Under the pieces are notes generated by a model. The model had not been told where the DNA came from, did not search any database, and saw only the letters and a list, made by a program, of their open reading frames with translations. DNA of 64,000 nt from Salegentibacter sp. (lineage in GTDB: Bacteria > Bacteroidota > Bacteroidia > Flavobacteriales > Flavobacteriaceae), in assembly GCA_017795085.1 (NCBI GenBank), contig CP051246.1, positions 3,970,514 to 4,034,513 of the forward strand, in the 5' to 3' direction. Made by a program: the position numbers and the translations under genes. Shown here piece by piece: positions 27,782-37,108 of this stretch. Position 1 is the first letter of the stretch; every line of letters begins with the position of its first letter.

Positions 27782-29053
27782 CTATAAATCGAAGCCGAGG
27801 TCTTTTCTAAAATACATCTTATCAAAATGTAGTTGCCCTGCATTTTGGTAAGATTTTTTTAGTGCTTGTTTGAAATCTTCACCAAAAGCACTTACTGCAA
27901 TTACACGACCTCCGTTGGTTACTACTTTTCCATTTTCATTTTTGGTGCCGGCATGAAATACCACCGCATCTTCAATTTTATCAAAACCGCTAATTTCCTT
28001 ACCTTTTTCATAAGCTTCAGGATAACCACCCGAAACTAACATTACTGTTGTTGCGGTTCTTTTATCAATTTCAAGGCTGATTTTATCTAGATTGCCTTCA
28101 GCGGTTTTTTCCAGCATTTCCACCAAGTCTGATTGTATTCGTGGCAAAACCACTTCGGTTTCAGGATCTCCCATTCGCACATTATACTCAATCACATAAG
28201 GTTCATTATCTACTTTTATCAAACCGATAAAAATAAAACCCTTATAATCAATTTCTTCCGTTTTAATTCCTTCTACCGTAGGTTTTACAATGCGTTCTTC
28301 TATTTTTTGCATAAAAGCGGCATCGGCAAAAGGTACGGGTGAAATCGCACCCATTCCACCGGTATTTAAGCCGGTATCGCCTTCACCAATTCGCTTGTAA
28401 TCTTTGGCAGTGGGAAGGATTTTATAATTTTTTCCATCAGTAAGTACAAAAACGCTGAGTTCAATTCCGTCAAGAAACTCCTCTATTACTACTTTGGCAC
28501 TGGCCTCACCAAATTTTTTATCGGCAAGCATATTTTCAAGCTCCTGTTTGGCTTTTTCTAAATCGTTTAAAATCAACACCCCTTTTCCAGCTGCAAGTCC
28601 GTCGGCTTTTAACACATAAGGCGGTTTTAAAGTTTCCAGAAATTTTTTTCCAGTCTCAAGGCTTTCTTCGGTAAAGCTCTCGTAAGCGGCGGTAGGAATC
28701 TTGTGCATGGCCATAAATTCCTTGGCGCGTTCTTTACTTCCTTCTAACAAGGCTCCGCGTTTTGAAGGCCCTATCACTTTTACATGTGAAATTTCAGGGT
28801 CTTCGGTAAAGAAATCGGTTATTCCCTGTACCAGTGGGTCTTCAGGTCCCACTACCAGCATATCGATATTCTCTTTCAGTACAAAATCCTTGATCGCTTT
28901 AAAATCGGTGACATTTATAGCTACATTTTCAGCAATTTCAGCAGTACCCGCATTGCCCGGGGCAACAAACAATTTAGTGTATTTTTTACTTTGCGCTATT
29001 TTCCATGCAAAAGTATGTTCACGGCCACCGGCCCCAAGGACTAAAATTTTCAT
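27782..29053 (-). CDS. purD: Phosphoribosylamine--glycine ligase
   Basis: 423 residues from the ATG at 29053 (MKILVLGAGGREH); an in-frame start 27 bases upstream is rejected because the GAGGREH nucleotide-binding motif is normally at residues 6-12. Catalyses the second step of purine synthesis, ATP-dependent joining of phosphoribosylamine and glycine. ATP-grasp features: VLKADGLAAGKGV (about 139), GDTGLNTGGMGAISP and EYNVRMGDPETEVVLPR. Cytoplasmic. Confidence 0.97.
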   Translation of the reverse strand: MKILVLGAGGREHTFAWKIAQSKKYTKLFVAPGNAGTAEIAENVAINVTDFKAIKDFVLKENIDMLVVGPEDPLVQGITDFFTEDPEISHVKVIGPSKRGALLEGSKERAKEFMAMHKIPTAAYESFTEESLETGKKFLETLKPPYVLKADGLAAGKGVLILNDLEKAKQELENMLADKKFGEASAKVVIEEFLDGIELSVFVLTDGKNYKILPTAKDYKRIGEGDTGLNTGGMGAISPVPFADAAFMQKIEERIVKPTVEGIKTEEIDYKGFIFIGLIKVDNEPYVIEYNVRMGDPETEVVLPRIQSDLVEMLEKTAEGNLDKISLEIDKRTATTVMLVSGGYPEAYEKGKEISGFDKIEDAVVFHAGTKNENGKVVTNGGRVIAVSAFGEDFKQALKKSYQNAGQLHFDKMYFRKDLGFDL

Positions 29054-29077
29054 GCGGATATTGATTTTTTGTTGTGC

Positions 29078-29085
29078 CAAAAATA
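29078..29085 (-). promoter_or_regulatory. Candidate -7 box TATTTTTG before purD
   Basis: Minus-strand TAnnTTTG match 24 bases before the purD ATG; supports the start at 29053, because the longer start at 29080 falls inside the box. Confidence 0.5.
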
Positions 29086-29138
29086 ATTGTTTGTAAATTG
29101 AAGCACTAACATTTTCCCATAAAAAAAGTATCTAGCCT

Positions 29139-30446
29139 TTGAACTGGTTTAAACTTTCTTTACAACTCAATAAATTTCCGATTAACCGGGCCCGAAAATT
29201 ATTAGAAAAAATAGGAGAAATTCCTGAAGATTATTACGAGGATTATGTGGAAAGTAAGAAAAAGGAAACCCTTGAATTTCATTTAAAAAACAATACTTTT
29301 TACCGTGATTTCTTTCAAGAAAACAGCTATACCCGGTGGGAAGATGTTCCGGTACTCTCAAAAAGCGACCTTCAAATTCCATTGCAATCAAGGTTAAGTT
29401 CAGGGTTTAGACGTATAAATACTTACGTGGGAAAAACCTCGGGTAGCAGTGGCGCACCCTTTGTTTTTGCCAAAGACCGTTTTTGTCACGCCCTTAGTTG
29501 GGCGGGTTTTGATAGGTGTTACAATTGGCATGGAATAAACCTCAACCGGTCTTTACAGGCTCGTTTTTACGGTATTCCATTAGATCGCTACGGAAATATT
29601 CGGGAACACGTAAAAGACCGTCTTAGTTTACGGCGGCGTTTTCCGATTTTTGATCTCAGTGAACCTAAAATGGAAGGCTTCCTTAGGCGTTTTAAAAAAA
29701 GGAGTTTTGAATATATAAATGGCTATACCAGTGCCATTTTATTATTTTCAAAATTCCTGTATAAAAAAGGCCTGGTTTTAAAAGACGTTTGCCCCCGCCT
29801 AAGATTATGCATTGTTACCTCTGAACGACTTTTTCCGGAAGATAAAGTTCAAATTGAAAAAGCCATGGGAGTACCGGTACTTAACGAATACGGCGCAAAT
29901 GAAGTAGGCCTTATCGCTTTTGAAAATCCCCTAGGTGAATGGGTTGTAAACGCCGAGGACCTGCACATTGAAATTCTTGACGATAACAATCAACCGGTAC
30001 CCCAAGGAAAAGAAGGCCGGATAATAATTACCTCATTTTACAATATGGCACATCCTATTATTCGCTATGATATTGGAGATAGCGGCATACTTTCGGAAAA
30101 CAGCAGTTCTAAAAAACCCATTTTAGAAAAGCTAATTGGCCGTACCAATAATGTGGCCTATCTGCCTAACGGAAAAGCAGTGCCCGGACTTACTTTTTAT
30201 TATGTAACTAAAACTATTATTGAAGATACCGGAAATGTAAAGGAGTTTGTGATTTCGCAAACCGCCAAAGATAGTTTTAAGATTAATTACGTAAGCGAAA
30301 TCCCATTTTCTAAAATACAAATTGAGAAAATTATCGCCGCTATTGAAAAATATGTAGGCAAAGACCTGAATATATCTCTTGAGCGAAAAACATCCTTAAA
30401 ACGCACAAAAAACGGAAAATTAAAGCAATTTACCGTCGACTTCTAA
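29139..30446 (+). CDS. CapK/phenylacetate-CoA ligase-like adenylation enzyme
   Basis: 435 residues from a TTG; no ATG is available near it. The adenylation P-loop is KTSGSSGAPF (about 99-108), followed by NEYGANEVG (about 250) and HPIIRYDIGDSG, the family motifs of PaaK/CapK proteins. The C-terminus has the ERKTSLKRTKNGKLKQF segment. CapK-type proteins are found in capsule and exopolysaccharide clusters; the acyl substrate is unknown. It ends 4 bases before the convergent glycosyltransferase gene. Confidence 0.82.
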   Translation: MNWFKLSLQLNKFPINRARKLLEKIGEIPEDYYEDYVESKKKETLEFHLKNNTFYRDFFQENSYTRWEDVPVLSKSDLQIPLQSRLSSGFRRINTYVGKTSGSSGAPFVFAKDRFCHALSWAGFDRCYNWHGINLNRSLQARFYGIPLDRYGNIREHVKDRLSLRRRFPIFDLSEPKMEGFLRRFKKRSFEYINGYTSAILLFSKFLYKKGLVLKDVCPRLRLCIVTSERLFPEDKVQIEKAMGVPVLNEYGANEVGLIAFENPLGEWVVNAEDLHIEILDDNNQPVPQGKEGRIIITSFYNMAHPIIRYDIGDSGILSENSSSKKPILEKLIGRTNNVAYLPNGKAVPGLTFYYVTKTIIEDTGNVKEFVISQTAKDSFKINYVSEIPFSKIQIEKIIAAIEKYVGKDLNISLERKTSLKRTKNGKLKQFTVDF

Positions 30447-30449
30447 TTG

Positions 30450-31223
30450 TTAGAATGCCTTGACCTGTTTTTGTTTTACGAAAAAATGTTCTTTTAAAAA
30501 CATCAGCATACAACGCAGGCTTTTATAAAAACTGAAACCAAGCACTTTATGATAAATATTGAAGTTATATTTTAGCATTTTAATTTTATTTCCTGAAACT
30601 GAATTTCTCCTAAGCCAGTAAACAGCCAGCGGTTCTATAATACTTCTTGCAGTACCGCCTTTTTTCACAGCTTCCAGCCAAAAGCCCCAATCCTGTCGTT
30701 TTCTTATTTCCGGACTATAGATTTTTCCGGCTTTTAGCGTGTCGTATATTCCGGTAAGGTTTCCGATGTAATTTGATTTTAGCAATTTTTGATAGGTCAC
30801 AAAAGGCAGTGCTTCTACCAGTTCTTTTTTTCTCTCGCCGTTTTCTTTAATAAGCTCATAACTGGAAAAACAAACCGCAATTTTATTTTGCTGCATAAAT
30901 TCCAGCTGAGTTTGCAATTTATTTGGTTTCCATACATCATCGGCATCTAAAAAAGCAATATACCGGCCTTTTGCCGCTTTAATTCCAAGATTTCTCGAAA
31001 TCCCGGCTCCTTTATTTTTTTGATTTGTAAGCAATTTAACTCGAGAGTCCTATGTTGAAAATTGGCTGATTTGTGCTATGGTATTATCGGTAGAGGCATC
31101 ATCTATCACTAACAACTCCCAACTTTCAACACTTTGTTTCTGTACTGAAATTATGGAAGTTTCAATAAATGCTTCCGCATTAAATGCAGGCATAATCACC
31201 GAAACCTGTGGGTTGCTTTCCAT
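30450..31223 (-). pseudogene. Family 2 glycosyltransferase with internal amber codon
   Basis: Reading from the ATG at 31223 gives MESNPQVSVIMPAFNAEAF, a typical GT-A start, and the frame is continuous to 30450 except for one TAG at 31050-31052 (codon 58). After it the frame carries NKGAGISRNLGIKAAKGRYIAFLDADDVW with the DxD motif, to a total of 257 residues. The TAG sits where ...QFSTQDSRVKLL would fit, so a single C-to-T change in a CAG codon explains it. Without readthrough only 57 residues are made. Would add sugars to a surface glycan. Confidence 0.88.
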
Positions 31224-31469
31224 CTATACAAAATTTCATAAATCTTTAATCCCGATGTTCCGGGAGGTTTTGTTTATGCTGGTTGGTATTGATTATCCTT
31301 CCGAATTCACGTTGGGATGCCCAACTTCTCCCGTCCCGATGGGATATCAGGATCGTAGATTATGGACTTTCATACTTTATTTTGTCCAAAACTCGGAATT
31401 CAATACCGGGTTTTGATTATTCATCTGCCTGATAGCATTTATATGTCCAGCACCATGCTGGTTTTCCAT
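31224..31469. repeat. Non-coding stretch rich in short palindromes
   Basis: Between the glycosyltransferase start and the decarboxylase stop. Contains GTTGGGATGCCCAAC (31311-31325, perfect 6-bp stem), TCCCGTCCCGATGGGA and TCCCGATGTTCCGGGA, and looks more GC-rich than its surroundings. No open frame of note. Resembles the remains of a REP-like or other small mobile element, but I cannot name it. Confidence 0.4.
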
Positions 31470-32459
31470 TTATTTTTTGTTATGCAACGAAAAATCTTTG
31501 TGCTCACTTTTTTTTAGTTCTTCCTTACTTAAGCTTTTAAAATAATCATAAGTAATTTTCATTCCTTGCGAACGGGAAACTTTGGGTTCCCAATTCAGGA
31601 TCTCACGAGCCCGGGAAATATCAGGCTGGCGTTGTAAAGGGTCATCTTTTGGTAAATCACGATATACAATTTTTTGATGAGTCCCGGTAAGTTTTATGAT
31701 TTCTTCAGCAAAATCCTTGATAGTAATCTCTTCGGGATTGCCAATATTTACCGGTTCCGGATAATCGCTTAGGAGTAAACGATAAATTCCTTCTATTTGA
31801 TCGTCTACAAAGCAAAAAGAGCGGGTTTGCAAGCCATCGCCAAAAACCGTAAGATCTTCTCCTCGAAGGGCCTGACCGATAAATGCCGGAATTACCCGCC
31901 CGTCATTCAAACGCATTCGCGGCCCGTAAGTATTAAAAATACGCGCAATTCGGGTTTGCAGACCGTGAAACCGATGATAGGCCATGGTAATAGATTCCAT
32001 AAAACGTTTGGCTTCATCATAAACCCCCCGAGGCCCTATAGAACTTACGTTTCCATAATATTCTTCATTTTGGGGATGTACTAATGGATCTCCATAAATT
32101 TCAGAGGTAGAGGCAATAAGGATTCTTGCATTTTTTTCCAAAGCCAGGCCTAAACAATGCCAGGTTCCCACCGAACCTACTTTTAAAGTTTGAATGGGAA
32201 TTTTTAAATAATCTATCGGGCTGGCAGGAGAGGCAAAATGCAAAATATAATCTAAAGTTCCCGGAACATGAATAAATTTGGTAACATCATGATGGGAAAA
32301 CTCAAAATTTTCTTTACCAAAAAGGTGCTCGATATTCTTTAAATTGCCGGTAATGAGGTTATCCATCCCGATAACATAATATCCTTCTTTAATAAAGCGA
32401 TCACAAAGATGAGAGCCTAAAAAACCGGCCGCACCGGTAATCAGTATACGTTTTGCCAT
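31470..32459 (-). CDS. UDP-glucuronate decarboxylase (UDP-xylose synthase) family SDR
   Basis: 329 residues. NAD-binding [10 protein letters not shown] at 8-17, catalytic [10 protein letters not shown] and YDEAKRF (Tyr/Lys pair), and the UXS hallmarks [16 protein letters not shown] and [14 protein letters not shown]. Converts UDP-glucuronate to UDP-xylose through a 4-keto intermediate. Next to rmlD and rmlC, in a surface-sugar block. Substrate assignment is from family similarity; the segment [10 protein letters not shown] differs from the usual VVSNFIVQAL. Confidence 0.88.
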   Translation of the reverse strand: MAKRILITGAAGFLGSHLCDRFIKEGYYVIGMDNLITGNLKNIEHLFGKENFEFSHHDVTKFIHVPGTLDYILHFASPASPIDYLKIPIQTLKVGSVGTWHCLGLALEKNARILIASTSEIYGDPLVHPQNEEYYGNVSSIGPRGVYDEAKRFMESITMAYHRFHGLQTRIARIFNTYGPRMRLNDGRVIPAFIGQALRGEDLTVFGDGLQTRSFCFVDDQIEGIYRLLLSDYPEPVNIGNPEEITIKDFAEEIIKLTGTHQKIVYRDLPKDDPLQRQPDISRAREILNWEPKVSRSQGMKITYDYFKSLSKEELKKSEHKDFSLHNKK

Positions 32460-32495
32460 AAATTACCACTGTTTTCGAGGTTAAAATACTTATTT

Positions 32496-33353
32496 TTAAG
32501 GAAATTCTCGTTTTAAAGTAGCTTTTAAGCTTTTCTGCCATTCCGGAATTTCCATCCCAAAAGTTTTTATAAATTTCGTTTTATCCAGTACGCTATAGGC
32601 AGGGCGTTGAGCTTTAGTAGGATAAAACCCGGATTTATTAAGTTTAATTTCATCAAAAGCTCCTGAAAATTCTATAATTGCTTTCGCAAAATCATACCAA
32701 GTGGCTTCACCCAAATTACTATAATGATATAATCCGAAATTTGTATTTTCTGAAGTGATAATTTGCAAAATCACTTCGGCCAAATCATTAGCATTGGTAG
32801 GCGTTCCCCTTTGAGAGGTCGTGATATTCAATTCCGCCTTTTCTGAAATTTTCTTTAAGATGGTTTTCATAAAATTATGGCCAAATTGAGAATACAGCCA
32901 GGAACTCCTGAATATAAAATGCTTCCGAGTAAGCTTTTTGACGTACTCCTCCCCTTTTAATTTTGAAGCCCCGTAACCATTTATGGGGTTTGTAAAGTCG
33001 GTTTCAAGATAAGGTCGGGTAAGCTGCCCGTCAAAAACATAATCGGTAGAAAAATGAATTAAGGTCGTTTCGTTTTTATCACAAATTTCCGCCAGGTTCT
33101 TAACCGCTTCTGCATTTATCAAAAAAGCTTTTTCTTTTTCTTCCTCTGCCTTTTCCACATTGGTATAGGCCGCGCAATTAATACAGTAATCAATTTTCTT
33201 AGCTGTAAAAACCTCTTTCAGGCCAATTTTATCGGTAATATCTAATTGCACAGCGTCAAAAAAATGAAAATCAAGCTTGGGATAATTAGCTGACAATTTT
33301 TGAAAACAACGCCCTAACTGGCCAAAAGCCCCGGTTACTACCACATTTTTCAT
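32496..33353 (-). CDS. rmlD: dTDP-4-dehydrorhamnose reductase
   Basis: 285 residues. NAD(P)-binding GAFGQLGRCF near the N-terminus, FSTDYVFDG motif and YGASKLKGE with the catalytic Tyr and Lys, all typical of RmlD/RfbD. Last step of dTDP-L-rhamnose synthesis. Its start abuts the stop of rmlC (adjacent bases), so the two are co-transcribed. rmlA and rmlB of the pathway are not next to it. Confidence 0.94.
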   Translation of the reverse strand: MKNVVVTGAFGQLGRCFQKLSANYPKLDFHFFDAVQLDITDKIGLKEVFTAKKIDYCINCAAYTNVEKAEEEKEKAFLINAEAVKNLAEICDKNETTLIHFSTDYVFDGQLTRPYLETDFTNPINGYGASKLKGEEYVKKLTRKHFIFRSSWLYSQFGHNFMKTILKKISEKAELNITTSQRGTPTNANDLAEVILQIITSENTNFGLYHYSNLGEATWYDFAKAIIEFSGAFDEIKLNKSGFYPTKAQRPAYSVLDKTKFIKTFGMEIPEWQKSLKATLKREFP

Positions 33354-33899
33354 TTATACAAAAACATCTTTTAATTTCGGTTGTTTAAGGTCTTTTTCAG
33401 AAATAATCATCTTCTGCTTTGGAAACTCCCAGTCTATCGCTAAATCGGGATCGTCAAAAATAATTCCTGCTTCTGAATCGGGATGGTAATATTTATCGCA
33501 TTTATAAGCAAAAACCGAAGTTTCGGAAAGACTTACAAAACCGTGTCCAAATCCCTTTGGAATATATAATTGATGTAGGTTTTCATCATCTAAAATAGCT
33601 TTATAATGTTGTTTAAATGTAGGTGAATCGGGTCTTAAATCTACCACTACATCTAAAACCTTTCCGAAAATAGTCCGCACCAGCTTGGTCTGGCCAAATT
33701 CCTCTTTTTGGTAGTGTAAGCCCCGTAATACCCCCTGTTTGGAAACAGATTGATTATCCTGTACAAAATCTTTAAGGATTCCGGTAAGCTCAATAAATTT
33801 CTTTTTGTGGTAGCTTTCTAAAAAAAGGCCCCGTTTATCGTAGAAGATATCGGGTTTAATTAAAAAACAATCTTTTAATGGAGTTTCTACTACCTTCAT
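33354..33899 (-). CDS. rmlC: dTDP-4-dehydrorhamnose 3,5-epimerase
   Basis: 181 residues, normal for RmlC. Cupin fold with RGLHYQ (catalytic His), VVDLRPDSPTF, YIPKGFGHGFVSLSE and YKCDKYYHPDSEAGI motifs. Epimerises C3 and C5 of the 4-keto sugar before RmlD. Directly follows DUF6909 (8-base gap). Confidence 0.96.
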   Translation of the reverse strand: MKVVETPLKDCFLIKPDIFYDKRGLFLESYHKKKFIELTGILKDFVQDNQSVSKQGVLRGLHYQKEEFGQTKLVRTIFGKVLDVVVDLRPDSPTFKQHYKAILDDENLHQLYIPKGFGHGFVSLSETSVFAYKCDKYYHPDSEAGIIFDDPDLAIDWEFPKQKMIISEKDLKQPKLKDVFV

Positions 33900-33907
33900 T
33901 TTAGTTT

Positions 33908-35593
33908 TTAGGAATTGAAGATTTGTTCAATTATTTTTTCTGTGATTAAATAAGTAGGTTTTACACCAGTGGTTCCCAGACCCCCTGAAGCCAGAGTACT
34001 TCCTGTTTCCAAAGGATTATCTGAGGCATAATATGCATAGCGAACCTTTACATCTCTACGAATATTCCCTCGCAGTTTTGCCGCCGCCTGAATCGCTTTT
34101 TGATAATGCACCCCCTCCATTTCAAGTCCGCTAACATTCCAGGTAGAATCGTGGAAAAACTTCAAAAGATCACGGTTTTGAAGCGAAGTGCCCAATACGG
34201 TAATCATAGCGCCATCAAGCACTTTTATACCATGACCTTCCAAATCTTTTTTACGCAATTCGTTTTTAAAAGGATAATTATCGGCCGTACCTTCAAAAAC
34301 ATGGGCAGAAGGAATCATAATATCACCTTTACCTCCTTCAAGAATTCCGGCTTTTCCCATTATGGAAACCGAAGCTACATTCATTTTAATATCTTTCCCT
34401 TTAAAACTATAAGGCTTCAGGAGTTCATCCATAGTTTCGTATGCCTGTTCCCCAAAAGCATAATCCATCACGATAATTACGGGTTTTTTATCATCATCCA
34501 GCTTCCGATCCGGTTCAAACTTACTTTTAAATTTAGCTGTGTCAAAAACCTGTATATCGATATTAGTGCCGCTTTTATCCTCGAGAAATTTCATGCCGTT
34601 TGCGAGGGCTTTTTTCATCACTTTATTCCGAAGGGAGCCATTTCCACTATCGCTTAAATCTTCATAAACCTGAAGCGCTTTCTTCTTTTTAAGTTCTTCA
34701 GGCAAGGCCATTGGAGTAAAAAGAGTATTCATCACACTATGCATATTTGCGCTAATAATATGTACAGAGCGGTGCATCAGGTTTTCTTCAAGAAGGTATT
34801 GCTTAATATTATCGGCCCAAATCTCCCCGTGAATATGATGACCAAGCCGTTCCCGTAATACCGGACTAAAAGTTATAATGCGTTTTTGATTATCAACAGC
34901 CTCGCTAATGGCGAGTTTACCCAACCAGTAAATAATTTCAAGAAAACGTTCCTTATTTTCCCCCACAGCAAATTTAGAGTACACTGTGTTTACTTCCTGA
35001 AAAGTACGACCTAGAATATTTGCCGTATGGGTTAAGGCCACATCACGCTCTTCCCGGGTTAATTCTTCATTTTTGAGAGCTGCTTTTTCAAGTTTCTGCC
35101 AATCGCGGGTTACGTTACCATCTTCATCGTCAAGCAATACCCGGCGCATAATTTTATGCGATTCAATAAACAAAAAGGTTAAATGGGTAAGGATATCATA
35201 TATCTCTGAACGCCCGCGGGTAATCTCAATGTTCATTTGTTCCTCATCTATACGATAACAATTTCTACGGCGTTTTGGCGGGACAATAGGTTTAAAATGT
35301 GAATTCCCATAACCTTCATCACTGGTTAAATTAATATAAGTACATTGTTCAATTCCAATTGGCAAGCGATCTACTACATACAATAAACCGTGGAGTTCTA
35401 CCTTATCATCGGCAACAGAACCATAAATTTCAGGCCTCAGGGTGAGTAAAGCTTCCCTTAAGGTGTCTCCCGAAACCCCCATTGGTTTATAAAACCCACG
35501 ATTAAACAGGTGCCGCATAGTAATATACATACGCTCAATAGCGTGTGTACTCTCTTGTGCACGGGTACGGCCCTGTAGTTTTAAATTTACCAT
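33908..35593 (-). CDS. DUF6909 protein with nucleoside-phosphorylase-like C-terminus
   Basis: 561 residues, no named function known to me; matches the Bacteroidota DUF6909 family. The N-terminal half (1-320) is helical and charged, beginning RTRAQESTHAIERMYITMRHLF. The C-terminal half has KGDIMIP (about 430), GLEMEGVHY (E491-M-E493-G494) and VRYAYYASDNP (D525). In purine nucleoside phosphorylases and AMP nucleosidase the equivalents are GDIV, EMEG and the catalytic SD(N). That suggests a purine-nucleoside or nucleotide hydrolase/phosphorylase fold; this is inference. Between rmlC and GH3, with 3-8 base gaps. Confidence 0.65.
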   Translation of the reverse strand: MVNLKLQGRTRAQESTHAIERMYITMRHLFNRGFYKPMGVSGDTLREALLTLRPEIYGSVADDKVELHGLLYVVDRLPIGIEQCTYINLTSDEGYGNSHFKPIVPPKRRRNCYRIDEEQMNIEITRGRSEIYDILTHLTFLFIESHKIMRRVLLDDEDGNVTRDWQKLEKAALKNEELTREERDVALTHTANILGRTFQEVNTVYSKFAVGENKERFLEIIYWLGKLAISEAVDNQKRIITFSPVLRERLGHHIHGEIWADNIKQYLLEENLMHRSVHIISANMHSVMNTLFTPMALPEELKKKKALQVYEDLSDSGNGSLRNKVMKKALANGMKFLEDKSGTNIDIQVFDTAKFKSKFEPDRKLDDDKKPVIIVMDYAFGEQAYETMDELLKPYSFKGKDIKMNVASVSIMGKAGILEGGKGDIMIPSAHVFEGTADNYPFKNELRKKDLEGHGIKVLDGAMITVLGTSLQNRDLLKFFHDSTWNVSGLEMEGVHYQKAIQAAAKLRGNIRRDVKVRYAYYASDNPLETGSTLASGGLGTTGVKPTYLITEKIIEQIFNS

Positions 35594-35596
35594 AAC

Positions 35597-37099
35597 CTAT
35601 TTATTCTTTAAATTTCTTTCTAATATTTCAGCAATTTTTCTATCGTTTGAAAGACGTGCCATCTTAAACTGGCCTCCGAGCTTACCAATTGCCTTCATAT
35701 ACTGGTTAAACCCACCCTTCGGGATTTTAGTTATTTTCAAAGCCTGAAGGATCTTTCCGTCTATAAGGTCAAAGTAATAAGAATTCTGTTGCTGAAGGCT
35801 TTCATCTATAATTTTACTAAATTCGGCCAAATCATCGGGCTCCTTTTCAAACTCAACAAACCACTCGTGAAAGGGTAATTCATCATTTACAGGGGTAATT
35901 TGCGGGGCTACTGTAAATTCGCTTATTCTGGCACCGGTTTGTTTCAGAGCTTCCTGCATGGCTTCTTCAACTTCCTTTCCAATTACATGTTCCCCAAATG
36001 CCGAGATATAATGTTTAATACGACCCGAAACGATTAAACGATAAGGCTTAGTACTGGTAAACTGTACGGTATCGCCCAGGTTGTAAGCCCAAAGTCCTGC
36101 GTTGGTAGAAACCAACATCACATAATTAATGCCGGTTTCTACCTCGCCAATACTTAAACGGGTGGGGTTTTCATCATAAAATTCATCGGCTTTAATAAAC
36201 TCATAAAACATACCGGCATCAAGTTGTAGGAGCATACCTTTTTCATTTTGCTTGTCCTGAAATGCAAAAAAGCCTTCTGAAGCCGGATAAAGCTCAATAC
36301 TGTCTACCCTGCGGCCAATTAAATTTTCAAATTTAGAACGATAGGGTTCATAATGCACCCCTCCATAAATAAACAACTGGAAACCGGGAAAAAGTTCGCC
36401 CACAGGCTTTCCCGTTTTTTGTTTTAATTCTTCAAAGTACATCTGCACCCAAGACGGAATTCCGCTAATTACCGTCATATCCTTATCTAGGGTTTCTTCA
36501 ATAATATGGTCTATTTTGGTTTCCCAGTCTTCAATACAATTGGTTTCCCAACTGGGCATCCGGTTTTTTTGCAAATAACCAGGTACATAATGCGCCACGA
36601 TTCCTGAAAGTCGACCCATTTTTACGCCGTTTTTTCTCTGAAGTTCAGGGCTACCTTGCAGAAAAATCATTTTTCCGTCTACAAATTTGGTATTTCCGGT
36701 TTCGGCAATGTAGCATAAAATAGCATTTCGTGCGGCATTGATATGATAAGGCATAGAAGCTTTTGTAAGCGGAATATATTTTGCCCCGCTGGTGGTGCCA
36801 GAAGTTTTTGCATAATACAAAGGTCTGCCGGGCCAGAGTACATCGGTTTCACCAGCTACCATTTTATCTACCCAGGGGCGTAATTGCTCGTAATCCCTAA
36901 TCGGTACTTTTTTTATAAAATCGGCATGAGATTGAATAGTTTCAAAATTATGTTCTTTGCCAAATTTTGTGTTTTTCGCCTCGTTAATTAATTCCCTGAA
37001 AACTTTTTCTTGTGTAGCCTCAGGTTTTGAGGCCCAGGAATTAATTTGTTTCCTGATATATTTCGCGAAAATCTTAGCTCCAATACTTTTTATTGACAT
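35597..37099 (-). CDS. GH3-family acyl-acid adenylating enzyme
   Basis: 500 residues. GH3 proteins adenylate a carboxylic acid and pass it to an amine, as the plant auxin and jasmonate conjugating enzymes do. Motif 1 is YYAKTSGTTSGAKYIPLT (about 95-112), motif 2 is IELYPASEGFFAFQ and motif 3 LWAYNLGDTVQF. Cytoplasmic. The partner acid and amine in bacteria are not known. DUF6909 follows 3 bases later, and the M23 peptidase precedes it by 9, so the three probably form one transcript. Confidence 0.85.
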   Translation of the reverse strand: MSIKSIGAKIFAKYIRKQINSWASKPEATQEKVFRELINEAKNTKFGKEHNFETIQSHADFIKKVPIRDYEQLRPWVDKMVAGETDVLWPGRPLYYAKTSGTTSGAKYIPLTKASMPYHINAARNAILCYIAETGNTKFVDGKMIFLQGSPELQRKNGVKMGRLSGIVAHYVPGYLQKNRMPSWETNCIEDWETKIDHIIEETLDKDMTVISGIPSWVQMYFEELKQKTGKPVGELFPGFQLFIYGGVHYEPYRSKFENLIGRRVDSIELYPASEGFFAFQDKQNEKGMLLQLDAGMFYEFIKADEFYDENPTRLSIGEVETGINYVMLVSTNAGLWAYNLGDTVQFTSTKPYRLIVSGRIKHYISAFGEHVIGKEVEEAMQEALKQTGARISEFTVAPQITPVNDELPFHEWFVEFEKEPDDLAEFSKIIDESLQQQNSYYFDLIDGKILQALKITKIPKGGFNQYMKAIGKLGGQFKMARLSNDRKIAEILERNLKNK

Positions 37100-37108
37100 A
37101 CGTGTGGT

